DNA of 38,710 bases from Enterococcus aquimarinus. GTDB lineage: Bacteria; Bacillota; Bacilli; Lactobacillales; Enterococcaceae. The notes under the pieces were generated by a model that did not search any database, had not been told where the DNA came from, and saw only the letters and a program-made list of their open reading frames with translations. Positions 1 to 9,270 of this stretch are shown here, one piece after another. The stretch lies in contig NZ_JXKD01000013.1 of the NCBI RefSeq assembly GCF_001885765.1, positions 1 through 38,710 on the forward strand, given 5' to 3'. Numbering within the stretch: position 1 is the first letter of the stretch; every line of letters starts with the position of its first letter. A program made the position numbers and the translations under genes.

Positions 1-39
1 GTAAGCGGAAACATATTTTGCGAGAAAGGGGTTTATTAG

Positions 40-1023
40 ATGGATAGTACAATAAGGATAGCGAATCAAGAGAAAAGTAAAATGAAATCGAAGAAAAAAA
101 GTATATTCCAAAAAATTAAAGAAAATCGAGCCCTCCTGTTCATGTTACTTCCAGGAGCGTTATGGCTGTTAATTTTCTGCTATCTACCGATGTTCGGTGT
201 AATAATTGCTTTTAAAGATTATCGTATTTCACCAGATGGTTTTTTTAGTAGTTTATTCAACAGTGAATGGGTAGGTTTTGATAATTTCAAATTTTTATTT
301 GCTTCACAAGATGCTTGGATTATTACGCGCAATACGGTTTTATATAATGTAGTTGGGATTATTTTAAGTACGTTACTGACGGTCACTTTTGCTATTATCT
401 TAAGTCAAATATCTAGCAAGAAATTTATTAAGCGATTACAAACGGTTGTTATTTTCCCGAATTTCTTATCTTGGGTTGTAATTAGTTATTTTGCTTACGC
501 GTTTTTAAGTACCGATAAAGGTGTCTTTAATAATATTCTACAATTCTTCAATATGGACGTCATCAACTGGTACAGTGAGCCAAAGTATTGGCCGTTTATT
601 ATCGTTATTACCAGTCTATGGAAGGGCGTCGGTTATGGATCGATTATCTACTACGCGTCTATTATGGGAATCGACTCAACGTACTATGAAGCCGCCTTAG
701 TCGATGGCGCGACAAAATGGCAACAAATTCGACACGTAACGATTCCACACTTACGTTCCATTATTGTAATTATGTTAATACTTGCAGTTGGTAACATCTT
801 CCGAGCAGACTTCGGACTATTTTATCAACTTCCAAGGAACTCAGGTGCTCTGACGAATGTAACAAATGTTTTAGACACATATGTTTATCGTAGTATGATG
901 AATAACGGTGATATCGGAATGTCGACAGCTGCTGGTTTATATCAGTCATTTGTGGGATTCATTTTGATTATTGTCACGAATAAAGTTGTTGATAAAATTG
1001 ATCCTAGTTCGGCACTGTTTTAG
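40..1023 (+). CDS. ABC sugar transporter permease, LplB type
   Basis: Inner-membrane subunit of a CUT1-type carbohydrate ABC importer. After a short basic N-terminus (many Lys, residues 12-30) a hydrophobic segment begins near residue 32, and about six membrane segments follow. The cytoplasmic EAA loop that contacts the ATPase reads EAALVDGATKWQQIRHVTIP, a near-textbook match to the family signature. The ATG at 40 is preceded by GAAAGGGG at a good distance. Length (327 aa) is normal for the LplB family. It is 14 nt from the second permease gene and then the binding protein. No ATPase gene is present; importers of this family often use a shared MsmX-type ATPase encoded elsewhere. The promoter lies outside the window, since only 39 nt precede the gene. 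Substrate is inferred only from the glycosidases downstream. Confidence 0.93.
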   Translation: MDSTIRIANQEKSKMKSKKKSIFQKIKENRALLFMLLPGALWLLIFCYLPMFGVIIAFKDYRISPDGFFSSLFNSEWVGFDNFKFLFASQDAWIITRNTVLYNVVGIILSTLLTVTFAIILSQISSKKFIKRLQTVVIFPNFLSWVVISYFAYAFLSTDKGVFNNILQFFNMDVINWYSEPKYWPFIIVITSLWKGVGYGSIIYYASIMGIDSTYYEAALVDGATKWQQIRHVTIPHLRSIIVIMLILAVGNIFRADFGLFYQLPRNSGALTNVTNVLDTYVYRSMMNNGDIGMSTAAGLYQSFVGFILIIVTNKVVDKIDPSSALF

Positions 1024-1037
1024 AGAGGAGAGTAGGA

Positions 1038-1949
1038 ATGATTTCAAATTTGAAACAACAAATGTATTTTTCTAAAAAACTTGAATTGATTTTTAAAATT
1101 TTATTAGTTTTATTTGCGATTAGTTGTATTTTTCCATTTTTATTTGTTGTCATCATCTCGTTAACAGATGAGAAATCATTAGCATTGAACGGCTATCAAT
1201 TATGGCCAAAAGAATGGAGTATGGAAGCCTATCGCTTTATCTTTGGAGAAGGCAGTCAATTGATTACCTCTCTAGGCGTTACATTAATGATTACGGTTAT
1301 TGGAACCATTATTGCTGTCTTTATGACTGGAACGTATGCGTATGTTTTATCAAGAAATAGTTTTCCTTTCAGAAAGTTTTTTACATTTTATTTATTTTTC
1401 ACGATGCTTTTTGCAGGCGGATTAGTGCCTTCATACTTAGTGATGACGAAGTTTTTAGGATTGAAAAATACGATATGGGCACTTATTTTACCATTAGCAT
1501 TTAGCCCATACAACGTCATTGTTTTAAGAACGTTCTTTAAAAAATCCATTCCTGAATCAATTATTGAATCTGCAAAAATGGATGGAGCAAGCGAGATGCG
1601 TGTATTTTTTCAAATTGTGCTACCGCTAGCATTACCAGGAGTTGCAACGATCGGCTTATTTGCTTCCTTAGGATATTGGAATGATTGGTTTAATGCATTG
1701 CTTTACATTGATAATAACCAATTACTACCACTCCAATATTTATTAATGAAGATACAAAATACAATTGACTATATGGCACGAAATACGGATATGACACTAG
1801 CTCAACAACAATCAATCCAAAATTCGCTACCACAAGAGTCTATTCGTATGGCTATGGTAGTGGTAGCAACAGTTCCAATAGCAATTGTTTATCCATTTTT
1901 CCAGAAATATTTTGTACAAGGGTTAACCATTGGCGGCGTAAAAGAATAG
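1038..1949 (+). CDS. ABC sugar transporter permease, YtcP type
   Basis: Second permease of the same CUT1 importer (303 aa, about six membrane segments). The EAA loop ESAKMDGASEMRVFFQIVLP is visible in the C-terminal half, and the protein ends with the family-typical FFQKYFVQGLTIGGVKE. The ATG at 1038 has GAGAGGAG just upstream. It partners the LplB-type permease before it and the lipoprotein after it (12 nt gap), giving the fixed LplB-YtcP-LplA order known from many Firmicutes polysaccharide-utilisation loci. Pneumococcal N-glycan importers have the same subunit types. The subunit type does not define the sugar. Confidence 0.93.
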   Translation: MISNLKQQMYFSKKLELIFKILLVLFAISCIFPFLFVVIISLTDEKSLALNGYQLWPKEWSMEAYRFIFGEGSQLITSLGVTLMITVIGTIIAVFMTGTYAYVLSRNSFPFRKFFTFYLFFTMLFAGGLVPSYLVMTKFLGLKNTIWALILPLAFSPYNVIVLRTFFKKSIPESIIESAKMDGASEMRVFFQIVLPLALPGVATIGLFASLGYWNDWFNALLYIDNNQLLPLQYLLMKIQNTIDYMARNTDMTLAQQQSIQNSLPQESIRMAMVVVATVPIAIVYPFFQKYFVQGLTIGGVKE

Positions 1950-1961
1950 GAGGAATTATTT

Positions 1962-3431
1962 ATGAAATTATTGAAGAAATCAATTTTAACAGGAGCATTA
2001 GTATTGACATCAGCAGCGATCTTAACAGCATGTGGTACGCAAGAAAAGCAAAGTAGTGCTGAAGGGTCAGAAAAAACAGAAAAAGTTATTTGGTATCAAG
2101 TGGGTGAAGAACCGAAAGACTTTGATCAAGTCATGGAAAAAGTGAATGAAAAAATGAAAGAAGATATTGGCTTAGAACTGGATATGCGATTGATTCCAGA
2201 TGGTGATTATCAGCAAAAAATCGGTGTGATGATTAATTCAGGTGAAGAATATGATATCGCATTTATTAATGGTAGTGACTACGTCAATTACGGGAATAAA
2301 GATGCCTTTTTAGACTTAATGCCTTATCTTGACAAAGAGCTAAAAGAAGCAACTGATCGTTTGAATGATGGATTTATCAAAGGAGCAGCAATGGGAGATA
2401 AACTAAATGCATTTCCTGTTAATAATGCCCTAGCTACGACTGAATACTGGGTTTTCAATAAAGAACTCGTTGATAAATATGATTTAAACGTTGATAATGT
2501 TCAAACATTGCAAGATTTAGGTCCGATTTTAGCAGAGTTTTCTGAGAAAAATGATGATCCATCTATTACTCCTATTGGAATGACATCGACAAGTGTTTAT
2601 GCTCCTTATGATTTTATTAATGGTCAAACATTAGGTGTTCCTTTTGAAGGAGAAACGGATACGATTGTGAATGTTTACGAAACGGAAGAAATGCAAAATA
2701 ACATCAAAACAATGCATGAGTACTATGAAAAAGGTTATATCTTAAAAGATGCTGCAACGATTACTTCTAATCCATTCCCATTAGACGGGGGAAATTGGTT
2801 AGTAAAACGTGAGTCCGGCGGCGATGAAACATCAATCAAAAATGCATTAGTGAACTTAGCGAAAAAAGATTTAATCTTAAAACCATTAAACAGTGCTTAT
2901 AAAACAACAGGGTTTGCGCGTGTCGGCATGCATGCGGTATCTGCTTCAAGTAAGAAACAAACGGAAGCTTTAGAACTCTTGAATTATGTTAATACAAATA
3001 AAGAAGTAGCTGATTTATTAGTTTATGGTATTGAGGGACAACATTATGATCGGAATGAAGATGGTTCGATTACAATGACGAACACGAAAGATTACTATCA
3101 AGGTGCTTGGGCTTTATTAGACTGTTACTTAATTTCTAGTACGACACCAGTAACAGAAGAAACTGAGAAGAACGCAGAAATTGCCAAAGAATTTCAAGAG
3201 AATGCTCCAGAATCACCAATTTTAGGTTTTTCTTTTGATTCATCAAAATTTAGAACAGAAATGGCAAGCATTAGTAGTATTATGGATCAATATTTACCAT
3301 CGCTAAAAACAGGAACAATGGATCCAGAAAAAGTGTTACCTGAAATGTTAGAAAAAATTGAAAAAGCAGGTAACGATCGCATTCAAGAAGAAGCACAACG
3401 TCAATATGCAGAGTGGTTAGCAAATAAATAG
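1962..3431 (+). CDS. Extracellular solute-binding lipoprotein, LplA type
   Basis: Sugar-binding component of the importer, anchored to the outer face of the membrane. The signal peptide has basic residues, a hydrophobic core and the lipobox LTAC with the lipidated Cys at residue 24. The mature part is rich in Glu, Lys and aromatic residues, as expected for a cluster-B/D carbohydrate-binding protein, and 489 aa is normal for LplA-like proteins. RBS AGGAGG lies upstream of the ATG. The last conserved stretch carries the family-type ending (EEAQRQYAEWLANK). Two small hairpins follow the gene before the next one, which could favour more copies of this transcript segment. KEGG-style labels call this family aldouronate binding, but the adjacent hexosaminidase and galactosidases suggest a Gal/HexNAc glycan. 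Confidence 0.92.
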   Translation: MKLLKKSILTGALVLTSAAILTACGTQEKQSSAEGSEKTEKVIWYQVGEEPKDFDQVMEKVNEKMKEDIGLELDMRLIPDGDYQQKIGVMINSGEEYDIAFINGSDYVNYGNKDAFLDLMPYLDKELKEATDRLNDGFIKGAAMGDKLNAFPVNNALATTEYWVFNKELVDKYDLNVDNVQTLQDLGPILAEFSEKNDDPSITPIGMTSTSVYAPYDFINGQTLGVPFEGETDTIVNVYETEEMQNNIKTMHEYYEKGYILKDAATITSNPFPLDGGNWLVKRESGGDETSIKNALVNLAKKDLILKPLNSAYKTTGFARVGMHAVSASSKKQTEALELLNYVNTNKEVADLLVYGIEGQHYDRNEDGSITMTNTKDYYQGAWALLDCYLISSTTPVTEETEKNAEIAKEFQENAPESPILGFSFDSSKFRTEMASISSIMDQYLPSLKTGTMDPEKVLPEMLEKIEKAGNDRIQEEAQRQYAEWLANK

Positions 3432-3488
3432 TCAATCATAATTAAATGGAAGACAAAATCGTATGGAATAGAGCAGTCTAGCAGAGGA

Positions 3489-3550
3489 TATCAGTAGAAA
3501 CGCTTTTTCTACTTTCTGATAGCATAAATCCTATGCGCTTTTGTCTTTTT
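3489..3550 (+). other. Tandem hairpins between binding-protein gene and yesL
   Basis: TAGAAA (3495-3500) pairs with TTTCTA (3506-3511), extended by TATCAG (3489-3494) with CTGATA (3516-3521). A second small stem GCATA (3522-3526)/TATGC (3532-3536) runs into a T-rich stretch (3539-3550). This looks like a weak attenuator or mRNA-processing/stabilising structure, separating the highly needed binding-protein message from the membrane-protein and enzyme genes. The stems are AT-rich, so full termination is doubtful. Confidence 0.4.
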
Positions 3551-3576
3551 TATTCGATTTAGGAGGTGTTATCCTA

Positions 3577-4182
3577 GTGAAAGATAATAAGTGGACACGA
3601 TTTTTTGATAGTTTATTTAAAATAGTCGTGCTTAATTTTTTAGTATTTTTAACGAGTGTATTAGGGCTCTTTATTTTAGGGTTATTTCCAGCATTAGCTG
3701 CAATGTTTGCAACGATAAGGATGAGTCGTGAATTAAATTGGAAAGAAATGATTTTACTCTACTGGCTGAAATATAAAAAGTTATTTGTAAAGGCAAATAT
3801 TTTTGGATTTACAATTAGTTTATTGAGTTTTTACTTATTTTTAAATACAAAAGTTTGTTTTCAATTAACACCCATTATTTTTACGTTTTTTGGAACGTTA
3901 TCTTTAATTACTTTAATTGTATGTGTAGCAATTGGAATGAATAGTTTTGTTTTTATGGAAGAAATACAAAGTAAGATCGATTTTAAACAAATATGTCAGT
4001 ATACAATTTATTCATTACCTTATAACATTGTACAGATGGTCGTCATTTTACTGTTTTTATTAATCGTACCGTATTTCCCAGCCATTCTCTTATTTGGTGG
4101 CCTGGTAATGATGGGGAAATGTTGTCTTTATTTAATGAACAAAAGTTTAAATAATCTACAATCAAAGGGGACACTTCGATGA
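3577..4182 (+). CDS. YesL-family (DUF624) membrane protein
   Basis: Small integral membrane protein of the YesL/DUF624 family, about 201 aa with five or so hydrophobic segments. This family is found almost only next to LplA/LplB/YtcP importers and polysaccharide-degradation genes; its exact role is unknown, and an accessory function in uptake or signalling is only an inference. I place the start at GTG 3577 because AGGAGGTG (3561-3568) sits 8 nt before it. An in-frame TTG at 3541 would start inside the T-rich hairpin tail and has no ribosome binding site. The stop overlaps the ATG of the GH20 gene (ATGA), so the two are translationally coupled. Confidence 0.85.
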   Translation: MKDNKWTRFFDSLFKIVVLNFLVFLTSVLGLFILGLFPALAAMFATIRMSRELNWKEMILLYWLKYKKLFVKANIFGFTISLLSFYLFLNTKVCFQLTPIIFTFFGTLSLITLIVCVAIGMNSFVFMEEIQSKIDFKQICQYTIYSLPYNIVQMVVILLFLLIVPYFPAILLFGGLVMMGKCCLYLMNKSLNNLQSKGTLR

Positions 4183-6089
4183 GATTTCAGATTAGTCAGC
4201 AACAAAAAGAAGTTATCGATTTATTTAAAAAATATAAGTTAGCCACAAATTTGTTTGAACAAGATGTTTTAGTAGTAGCAAATAAAATAGAGTCGACTGA
4301 TAATTTATTAGAGGTACAACTAGATAAGCATCGATTGACAATTACCTATTCAAAAGAAGTCCTATTTTATAGAGGATTATTAACGCTGTTTCCTCGAATT
4401 TTACAAAAAGATACGGCTACTATCACCGAAAAGACAAGTATCGATGAAGTTTCGATTTCATTAGATTTTTCGCGTAACGCAGTCATGACAACAGAGGGGA
4501 TAGAAGAGTATTTATTGTACTTAGCAGCAACCGGGATTAATACACTATATCTATATACCGAAGATACGTACGAGGTTAAAGGAGAACCATATTTTGGTTA
4601 TTTAAGAGGAAGATATTCTGTCGAAGAAATTCAAAAGATTGTTTTTCTTGCCAATCGATTGGGTATCGAAGTCGTTCCAGCAATTCAAACATTAGCTCAT
4701 CTAACACAATTTTTAAGATGGCCGGATTCCGATAAAATGAGGGAAGATCATCATACATTACTCATTGATGAAGAGCGAAGTTACGAAGCAATTGAACGTA
4801 TGATTAATGCTTGTAGTAAGATGTATCAGTCCAAGCGTATTCATCTAGGAATGGATGAAGCGTATCAAGCCGGTTTGGGGCGTTATTTTGATTTACATGG
4901 TTATACTCCTAGAATTGAACTGATTTTGCGACACTTAGAAAAAGTGATAACACTAGCAGAAAATGCAGGACTGGAACCGATGATTTGGAGTGATTTTGTC
5001 TATAAAGTATTAGATAAAACGAATACGAGTCGACTGTATTATCCTGAAGCTGAGATCGACTTAAAGTATGCCGAAAAATATCCGAAGAATTTAGTGTATG
5101 TTCACTGGGATTACGGGTGTGAAGAAGTCGAGCAATACCAAAAAGTAATCAAGAATCACTTGAAATTTTGCGATAAGGATAAGTATATGTTTGCTACAGG
5201 GGCACATATTTTTGGAAAAATAGCGCCTAATCATGGAAAATCGATTAATACGATACAGGCAGGACTAACTGCTTGTAAGAATCTAGGAGTCAAGCGATCA
5301 ATGCTGACAACGTGGGGGGATGACGGACAAGAAATTGAACATCTCCACGCGTTAATTAGTTTGTATCATTACTGTGAAGCGATATATAGTGAGGTTATCG
5401 CACCGGAAGAAATCATCGTTTCAATGGATCAACTCATGGGAGAAAATACCTACGCTTTCTTATATCAACTCACTTATTTTGATGAAGTTTATGGCATGTT
5501 AAAAGATAATCCTATGATGGGTAATATCAGTAAATCAATTTTATGGCAAGATCCGCTTTTAGGAATATATGATGCACATATTACGTTGTATCAAGAAACC
5601 TTTCAACATTCATTAGGTAGTTATTACGAACGCTTTGCGCAAAAAATCACGACAATTAAGATTGAAAATAAAGGGATTTTACAGATCATTAAAGAACGTT
5701 ATGTCTGTTTAGCACAAATTCTCGCTTTAAAAGCAGAGCTAGGTATTGAATTACAAAATGCACGGAAATCAGAAAATAAAGAACTGTTAGTACTTGCTCA
5801 AAAAAATAAAATTAACCCATTAATCGATTGGTACACTAAAATGCAAGCGTTACATGAATCGATTTGGCATTACTATTATAAGGCGAATGGTTGGGAAGTC
5901 TTGGAGCGCAGATATGCGACAAGTATTTCACGTTTAAAGACAACAAACAAAAAAATTAATTATTATTTGAAAGAAGACAAGGGATTAGAGGAGTTGCTAG
6001 AAGAGAAGTTGTTATTTTGTCAGGTAGAACATCCTGTTGACTTTTCAGGATTCAACTATCGAGATACTGCAAGTAGTGGCTACAATTAA
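4179..6089 (+). CDS. Intracellular exo-beta-N-acetylhexosaminidase, GH20 (GH20C-like)
   Basis: Predicted to remove terminal beta-GlcNAc or beta-GalNAc from imported oligosaccharides in the cytoplasm (no signal peptide, 636 aa). The N-terminal 90 residues fit the small alpha/beta domain that precedes the GH20 barrel. The barrel shows SRNAV (98-102), EDTY with EPYFGYLRGRYS (128-147), QTLAHL (170-175), the catalytic pair in HLGMDEA (Asp226-Glu227), and a WGDDG motif later on. Asp-Glu is the GH20 substrate-assisted catalytic dyad. Motif order and length match, from memory, the pneumococcal cytosolic GH20C enzyme rather than the large surface StrH type. RBS AAAGGGG precedes the ATG, which overlaps the yesL stop. 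The gene links the importer to the galactosidases downstream. Confidence 0.85.
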   Translation: MRFQISQQQKEVIDLFKKYKLATNLFEQDVLVVANKIESTDNLLEVQLDKHRLTITYSKEVLFYRGLLTLFPRILQKDTATITEKTSIDEVSISLDFSRNAVMTTEGIEEYLLYLAATGINTLYLYTEDTYEVKGEPYFGYLRGRYSVEEIQKIVFLANRLGIEVVPAIQTLAHLTQFLRWPDSDKMREDHHTLLIDEERSYEAIERMINACSKMYQSKRIHLGMDEAYQAGLGRYFDLHGYTPRIELILRHLEKVITLAENAGLEPMIWSDFVYKVLDKTNTSRLYYPEAEIDLKYAEKYPKNLVYVHWDYGCEEVEQYQKVIKNHLKFCDKDKYMFATGAHIFGKIAPNHGKSINTIQAGLTACKNLGVKRSMLTTWGDDGQEIEHLHALISLYHYCEAIYSEVIAPEEIIVSMDQLMGENTYAFLYQLTYFDEVYGMLKDNPMMGNISKSILWQDPLLGIYDAHITLYQETFQHSLGSYYERFAQKITTIKIENKGILQIIKERYVCLAQILALKAELGIELQNARKSENKELLVLAQKNKINPLIDWYTKMQALHESIWHYYYKANGWEVLERRYATSISRLKTTNKKINYYLKEDKGLEELLEEKLLFCQVEHPVDFSGFNYRDTASSGYN

Positions 6090-6105
6090 ATAATAGGATC
6101 ATACA

Positions 6106-6147
6106 TCTCGCTTTCTTACGTATAAAAAAATACATAAGAAAGCGAGA
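6106..6147. repeat. Perfect 13-bp inverted repeat after the GH20 gene
   Basis: TCTCGCTTTCTTA (6106-6118) is exactly complementary to TAAGAAAGCGAGA (6135-6147), with a 16-nt A/T-rich loop. It begins 17 nt after the GH20 stop. No T-run follows the stem on either strand, so it is not a classical intrinsic terminator. It may be a 3' stabiliser, a processing site, a weak terminator, or a protein-binding palindrome upstream of the next promoter. Confidence 0.7.
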
Positions 6148-6155
6148 TTAAACCA

Positions 6156-6184
6156 TTGGAAGCGTGTTCGGATTTTGAGATAAT
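6156..6184 (+). promoter_or_regulatory. Candidate promoter with cre-like site upstream of GH2 gene
   Basis: TTGGAA (6156-6161) and GATAAT (6179-6184) are separated by 17 nt and lie 33 nt before the GH2 start codon. The -35 overlaps TTGGAAGCGTGTTCG (6156-6170), which fits the catabolite-responsive element consensus WTGNAANCGNWNNCW at 13 of 15 positions. CcpA control would suit a galactosidase gene. Both hexamers are imperfect, so this is a proposal. Confidence 0.35.
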
Positions 6185-6217
6185 GACTAGTGAAGATAAG
6201 AAATGTGAGGTGCATCA

Positions 6218-9193
6218 ATGTTCGAAAATAAATTTTATCAAGATTTAGCTGTTTTATCCGTAAATACTGCGAAATTACGCAATTATTATATCCCTTTTCC
6301 AACAATGGAGGCAGCTTTTTTAGCAAAAGATCGTCAAGAATCAGAAAATTTTTTATTATTAGATGGACAATGGGCGTTTGAGTTCTATGCGTCTATTCAT
6401 GAAATCCCAGTAGCGTTTAGTGAAATTCCGAATACAAGTCTCTCAAAAACAATTCCTGTACCAAGTTGCATTCAAAATTACGGCTATGATGCGCATCAAT
6501 ATGTCAACGTTAGCTTTCCAATTCCCTATGATCCGCCCTACACACCGTATGATAATCCATGTGGCATTTATCGCCGTCATTTTGAACTCGGAGAAATAAG
6601 TGAACGAGATTATTACTTGAATTTTGAAGGGGTAGACTCTAATCTTTATCTATGGGTTAATAATCAGTTTGTAGGATATGATCAAGTAACACATAGTAAT
6701 TCAGAATTTGATGTGACACCATATTTGCACGAAGGAACAAATGAAATAACGGTTTTAGTAATGAAGTGGTGTGCGGGAACGTATTTTGAAGATCAAGATA
6801 AGTTTCGAACGACAGGTATTACAAGATCGGTGTATTTAGTTCAAAGAGTAAAAGACTGTCTTTGGGAGTATAAAATAGAAACACCAATTAATCCGACTTC
6901 ACAAACGGGAGTATTACATTTTCGTACACCCTACCAAGGAGAGATTCACTATTTATTATTTGATTTAAACGGTGTGAAAATTGACGAGGGAGCCGCCTCA
7001 AGAGAATTTATCATTAAGGTTTCTAACTGTGCATACTGGTCGGCTGAGATTCCTAATTTGTACACATTTGTCATGGAAGTAAATGGTGAATATATTTCTG
7101 AGAAAATTGGATTTCGCGAGTTTACGATCAAAGATAGGATTTTATATTTAAATGGTCAGCCCATTAAATTGTATGGAGTCAATCATCATGATTCACATCC
7201 AGAGCTAGGACCGTCGATGTTGAAAGAGGATTATCGTATTGATATGTTGAAAATGAAACAATTAAACATGAATGGTATTCGAACGGCTCATTATCCAAAG
7301 TCACCAGAATTTTATGAACTCGCAGATGAAATAGGATTTTATGTGATTAGCGAAGCAGATATTGAATCACATGGCGTAGTGAATTTATTTGGAGAGAGTG
7401 CCGATTACAATTTGATGGCTCGGGATGAAATGTTCGGAGAAATCATCGAAAACCGAATCATTCGATCTATTATTCCTTTTCAAAATCGAGCGTCTGTTTT
7501 TATGTGGTCAATGCAAAATGAGTCTGGCTACGGTGTGAATTATGAAAAAGCACAAAAAATGGTTCGTAAACTGGATACAACTCGCTTAATACATAATGAA
7601 CGAGCAGCAGAACCTGACTTGTCTCGTATGAATGATTTTTCCAATTTAGATGTCATTAGCCGAATGTATGCTTCATTTTCTGATGTTGCTCGCTATTGTG
7701 AAGGGAATTTTGATAAACCTTTTATCCAATGTGAGTATTCGCATGCTATGGGGAATGGGCCAGGTGATTTAGCTGATTACTTTGAGTTAATGGAAAAGTA
7801 TCCAAGTTATATTGGTGGTTTTGTCTGGGAATGGGCGGATCATGCAATGTATTTAACAGATGAATTTGGAAGGCGTGTTCTAGGATATGGTGGTGACTTT
7901 GGTGAGACGCTACATGATGGTAATTTTTGTGTTGATGGGTTGCTGTTCCCTGACCGAAGTATCACAAGTAACGCTTTAGAATATCGAAATATTCATTCAC
8001 CGATTCAATTGAAAAAAGTTGAGGGGGAACGTGTGACATTACGTAATATTCAATCCTTTTTAACGGGAGCTGCATTTTTAGGAGAGTTAAGTATTCATAT
8101 AAATGGTGAAAAAACGGGAGTAATTCCGATTGATTTGAGCCGAATTTCCCCTTTATCAGAGCAAGAAATTATTTTTGAACGTCCAGTAGTATCGGTATAT
8201 GATGATGTAACGATTAATTTCGTCTTGAAAAATCAAGAAGGGGAAGTCATCGGCCATCAGCAAAAAATACTTCAGGAAAGTCAAATAAGAGTTCCTGATA
8301 TCCTTATAAATGAAATTGAAGAGAGGAATCTCATTCAAGTCAAGCAAAAACAATCCTGTTATATCTTAGCTGGAGAAAGCTTCAGCTATACGTTTGATGC
8401 ACGAACAGGATGTTTTACACAACTAAAGGTAGCGGGTGAAGAATTACTCGTAGCACCGAGTTATATTCATCTATGGCGAGCTCCGATTGACAATGATCGC
8501 TATAATATGAATAATTGGCGGCAAGCTGGGTATGAGACGAATCAGTGGAATCTTATTTCTTTTGCGATTACTGAAAAATCAGCGAAAGTGCAAATTAAAG
8601 GTCACTATCGTTTAGGAAAACCGGGAATCCAAAATATCCTAGATATGCACATCGTTATTACGATTAGTCTATCCGGTACTATTCAATATCATTTTGATGT
8701 TGAAAAAGGGATTAATCTACCTGATTTACCGAGATTTGGCATTGTTTTTCCGCTAAAAAAATTATTTGATAAGGTAAACTACCTAGGATATGGGCCATAT
8801 GATAGTTATGTTGATAAGCACCATGCTAGTCATTTTGGTAAATATCAACAAGAGATTTCGGAAATGTTTGAAAATTATTTAAAACCTCAAGAAAATGGAA
8901 ATCATTGGAAAACAATTGAAGCGTCTGTTTTAGGGCCAGTTGCTTGTCAAATACGTAGTTCGAAATCATTTAATTTTTCTTTTCTTCCTTATTCTGCAAC
9001 AGAATTGACGCAGGCGCCTCATTCGTATGATTTGCCGATAAGTAGCGCACATCATTTATCAATTGATTATAAACAAAACGGTATAGGATCTGCTAGTTGT
9101 GGTCACTATCTCAAAGAAAAGTATCGTTTTTCCGAACAGAAATTCCAGTGGGATTTTAGTTTATCATTTTTAGAAAATCAAGTCATGATATAA
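6218..9193 (+). CDS. Beta-galactosidase, GH2 (LacZ type)
   Basis: Retaining beta-galactosidase of the large LacZ architecture (991 aa): sugar-binding jelly roll (about 40-210), immunoglobulin-like domain, TIM barrel (about 300-600), a second Ig-like domain and the C-terminal beta-sandwich (about 720-990). The acid/base is Glu435 in SMQNESGYG and the nucleophile is Glu506 in IQCEYSHAMGNGPG, both diagnostic of LacZ. HHDSHPELG and the C-terminal DNDRYN are further LacZ landmarks. There is no signal peptide, so it acts in the cytoplasm on imported sugar. RBS GAGGTG precedes the ATG. It follows the GH20 gene after 128 nt holding an inverted repeat and a possible promoter, and probably shares the substrate pathway. 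Confidence 0.93.
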   Translation: MFENKFYQDLAVLSVNTAKLRNYYIPFPTMEAAFLAKDRQESENFLLLDGQWAFEFYASIHEIPVAFSEIPNTSLSKTIPVPSCIQNYGYDAHQYVNVSFPIPYDPPYTPYDNPCGIYRRHFELGEISERDYYLNFEGVDSNLYLWVNNQFVGYDQVTHSNSEFDVTPYLHEGTNEITVLVMKWCAGTYFEDQDKFRTTGITRSVYLVQRVKDCLWEYKIETPINPTSQTGVLHFRTPYQGEIHYLLFDLNGVKIDEGAASREFIIKVSNCAYWSAEIPNLYTFVMEVNGEYISEKIGFREFTIKDRILYLNGQPIKLYGVNHHDSHPELGPSMLKEDYRIDMLKMKQLNMNGIRTAHYPKSPEFYELADEIGFYVISEADIESHGVVNLFGESADYNLMARDEMFGEIIENRIIRSIIPFQNRASVFMWSMQNESGYGVNYEKAQKMVRKLDTTRLIHNERAAEPDLSRMNDFSNLDVISRMYASFSDVARYCEGNFDKPFIQCEYSHAMGNGPGDLADYFELMEKYPSYIGGFVWEWADHAMYLTDEFGRRVLGYGGDFGETLHDGNFCVDGLLFPDRSITSNALEYRNIHSPIQLKKVEGERVTLRNIQSFLTGAAFLGELSIHINGEKTGVIPIDLSRISPLSEQEIIFERPVVSVYDDVTINFVLKNQEGEVIGHQQKILQESQIRVPDILINEIEERNLIQVKQKQSCYILAGESFSYTFDARTGCFTQLKVAGEELLVAPSYIHLWRAPIDNDRYNMNNWRQAGYETNQWNLISFAITEKSAKVQIKGHYRLGKPGIQNILDMHIVITISLSGTIQYHFDVEKGINLPDLPRFGIVFPLKKLFDKVNYLGYGPYDSYVDKHHASHFGKYQQEISEMFENYLKPQENGNHWKTIEASVLGPVACQIRSSKSFNFSFLPYSATELTQAPHSYDLPISSAHHLSIDYKQNGIGSASCGHYLKEKYRFSEQKFQWDFSLSFLENQVMI

Positions 9194-9270
9194 TAGCGGA
9201 TTTTCCTTATGTAAGGAGAATTTAAGTCATAATATCAAGTGAAATATATGTTAGAAAGGAATGAAACCAA

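Noticed and set aside
1962-3431. Firm call of an aldouronate-binding protein based on family label and the GH67 gene in the same window
   Set aside because: The GH67 operon is 24 kb away and the genes next to the importer are hexosaminidase and galactosidases; the label alone is weak evidence.
3541-3576. TTG start for the YesL gene
   Set aside because: AGGAGGTG lies downstream of it, correctly spaced for GTG 3577.
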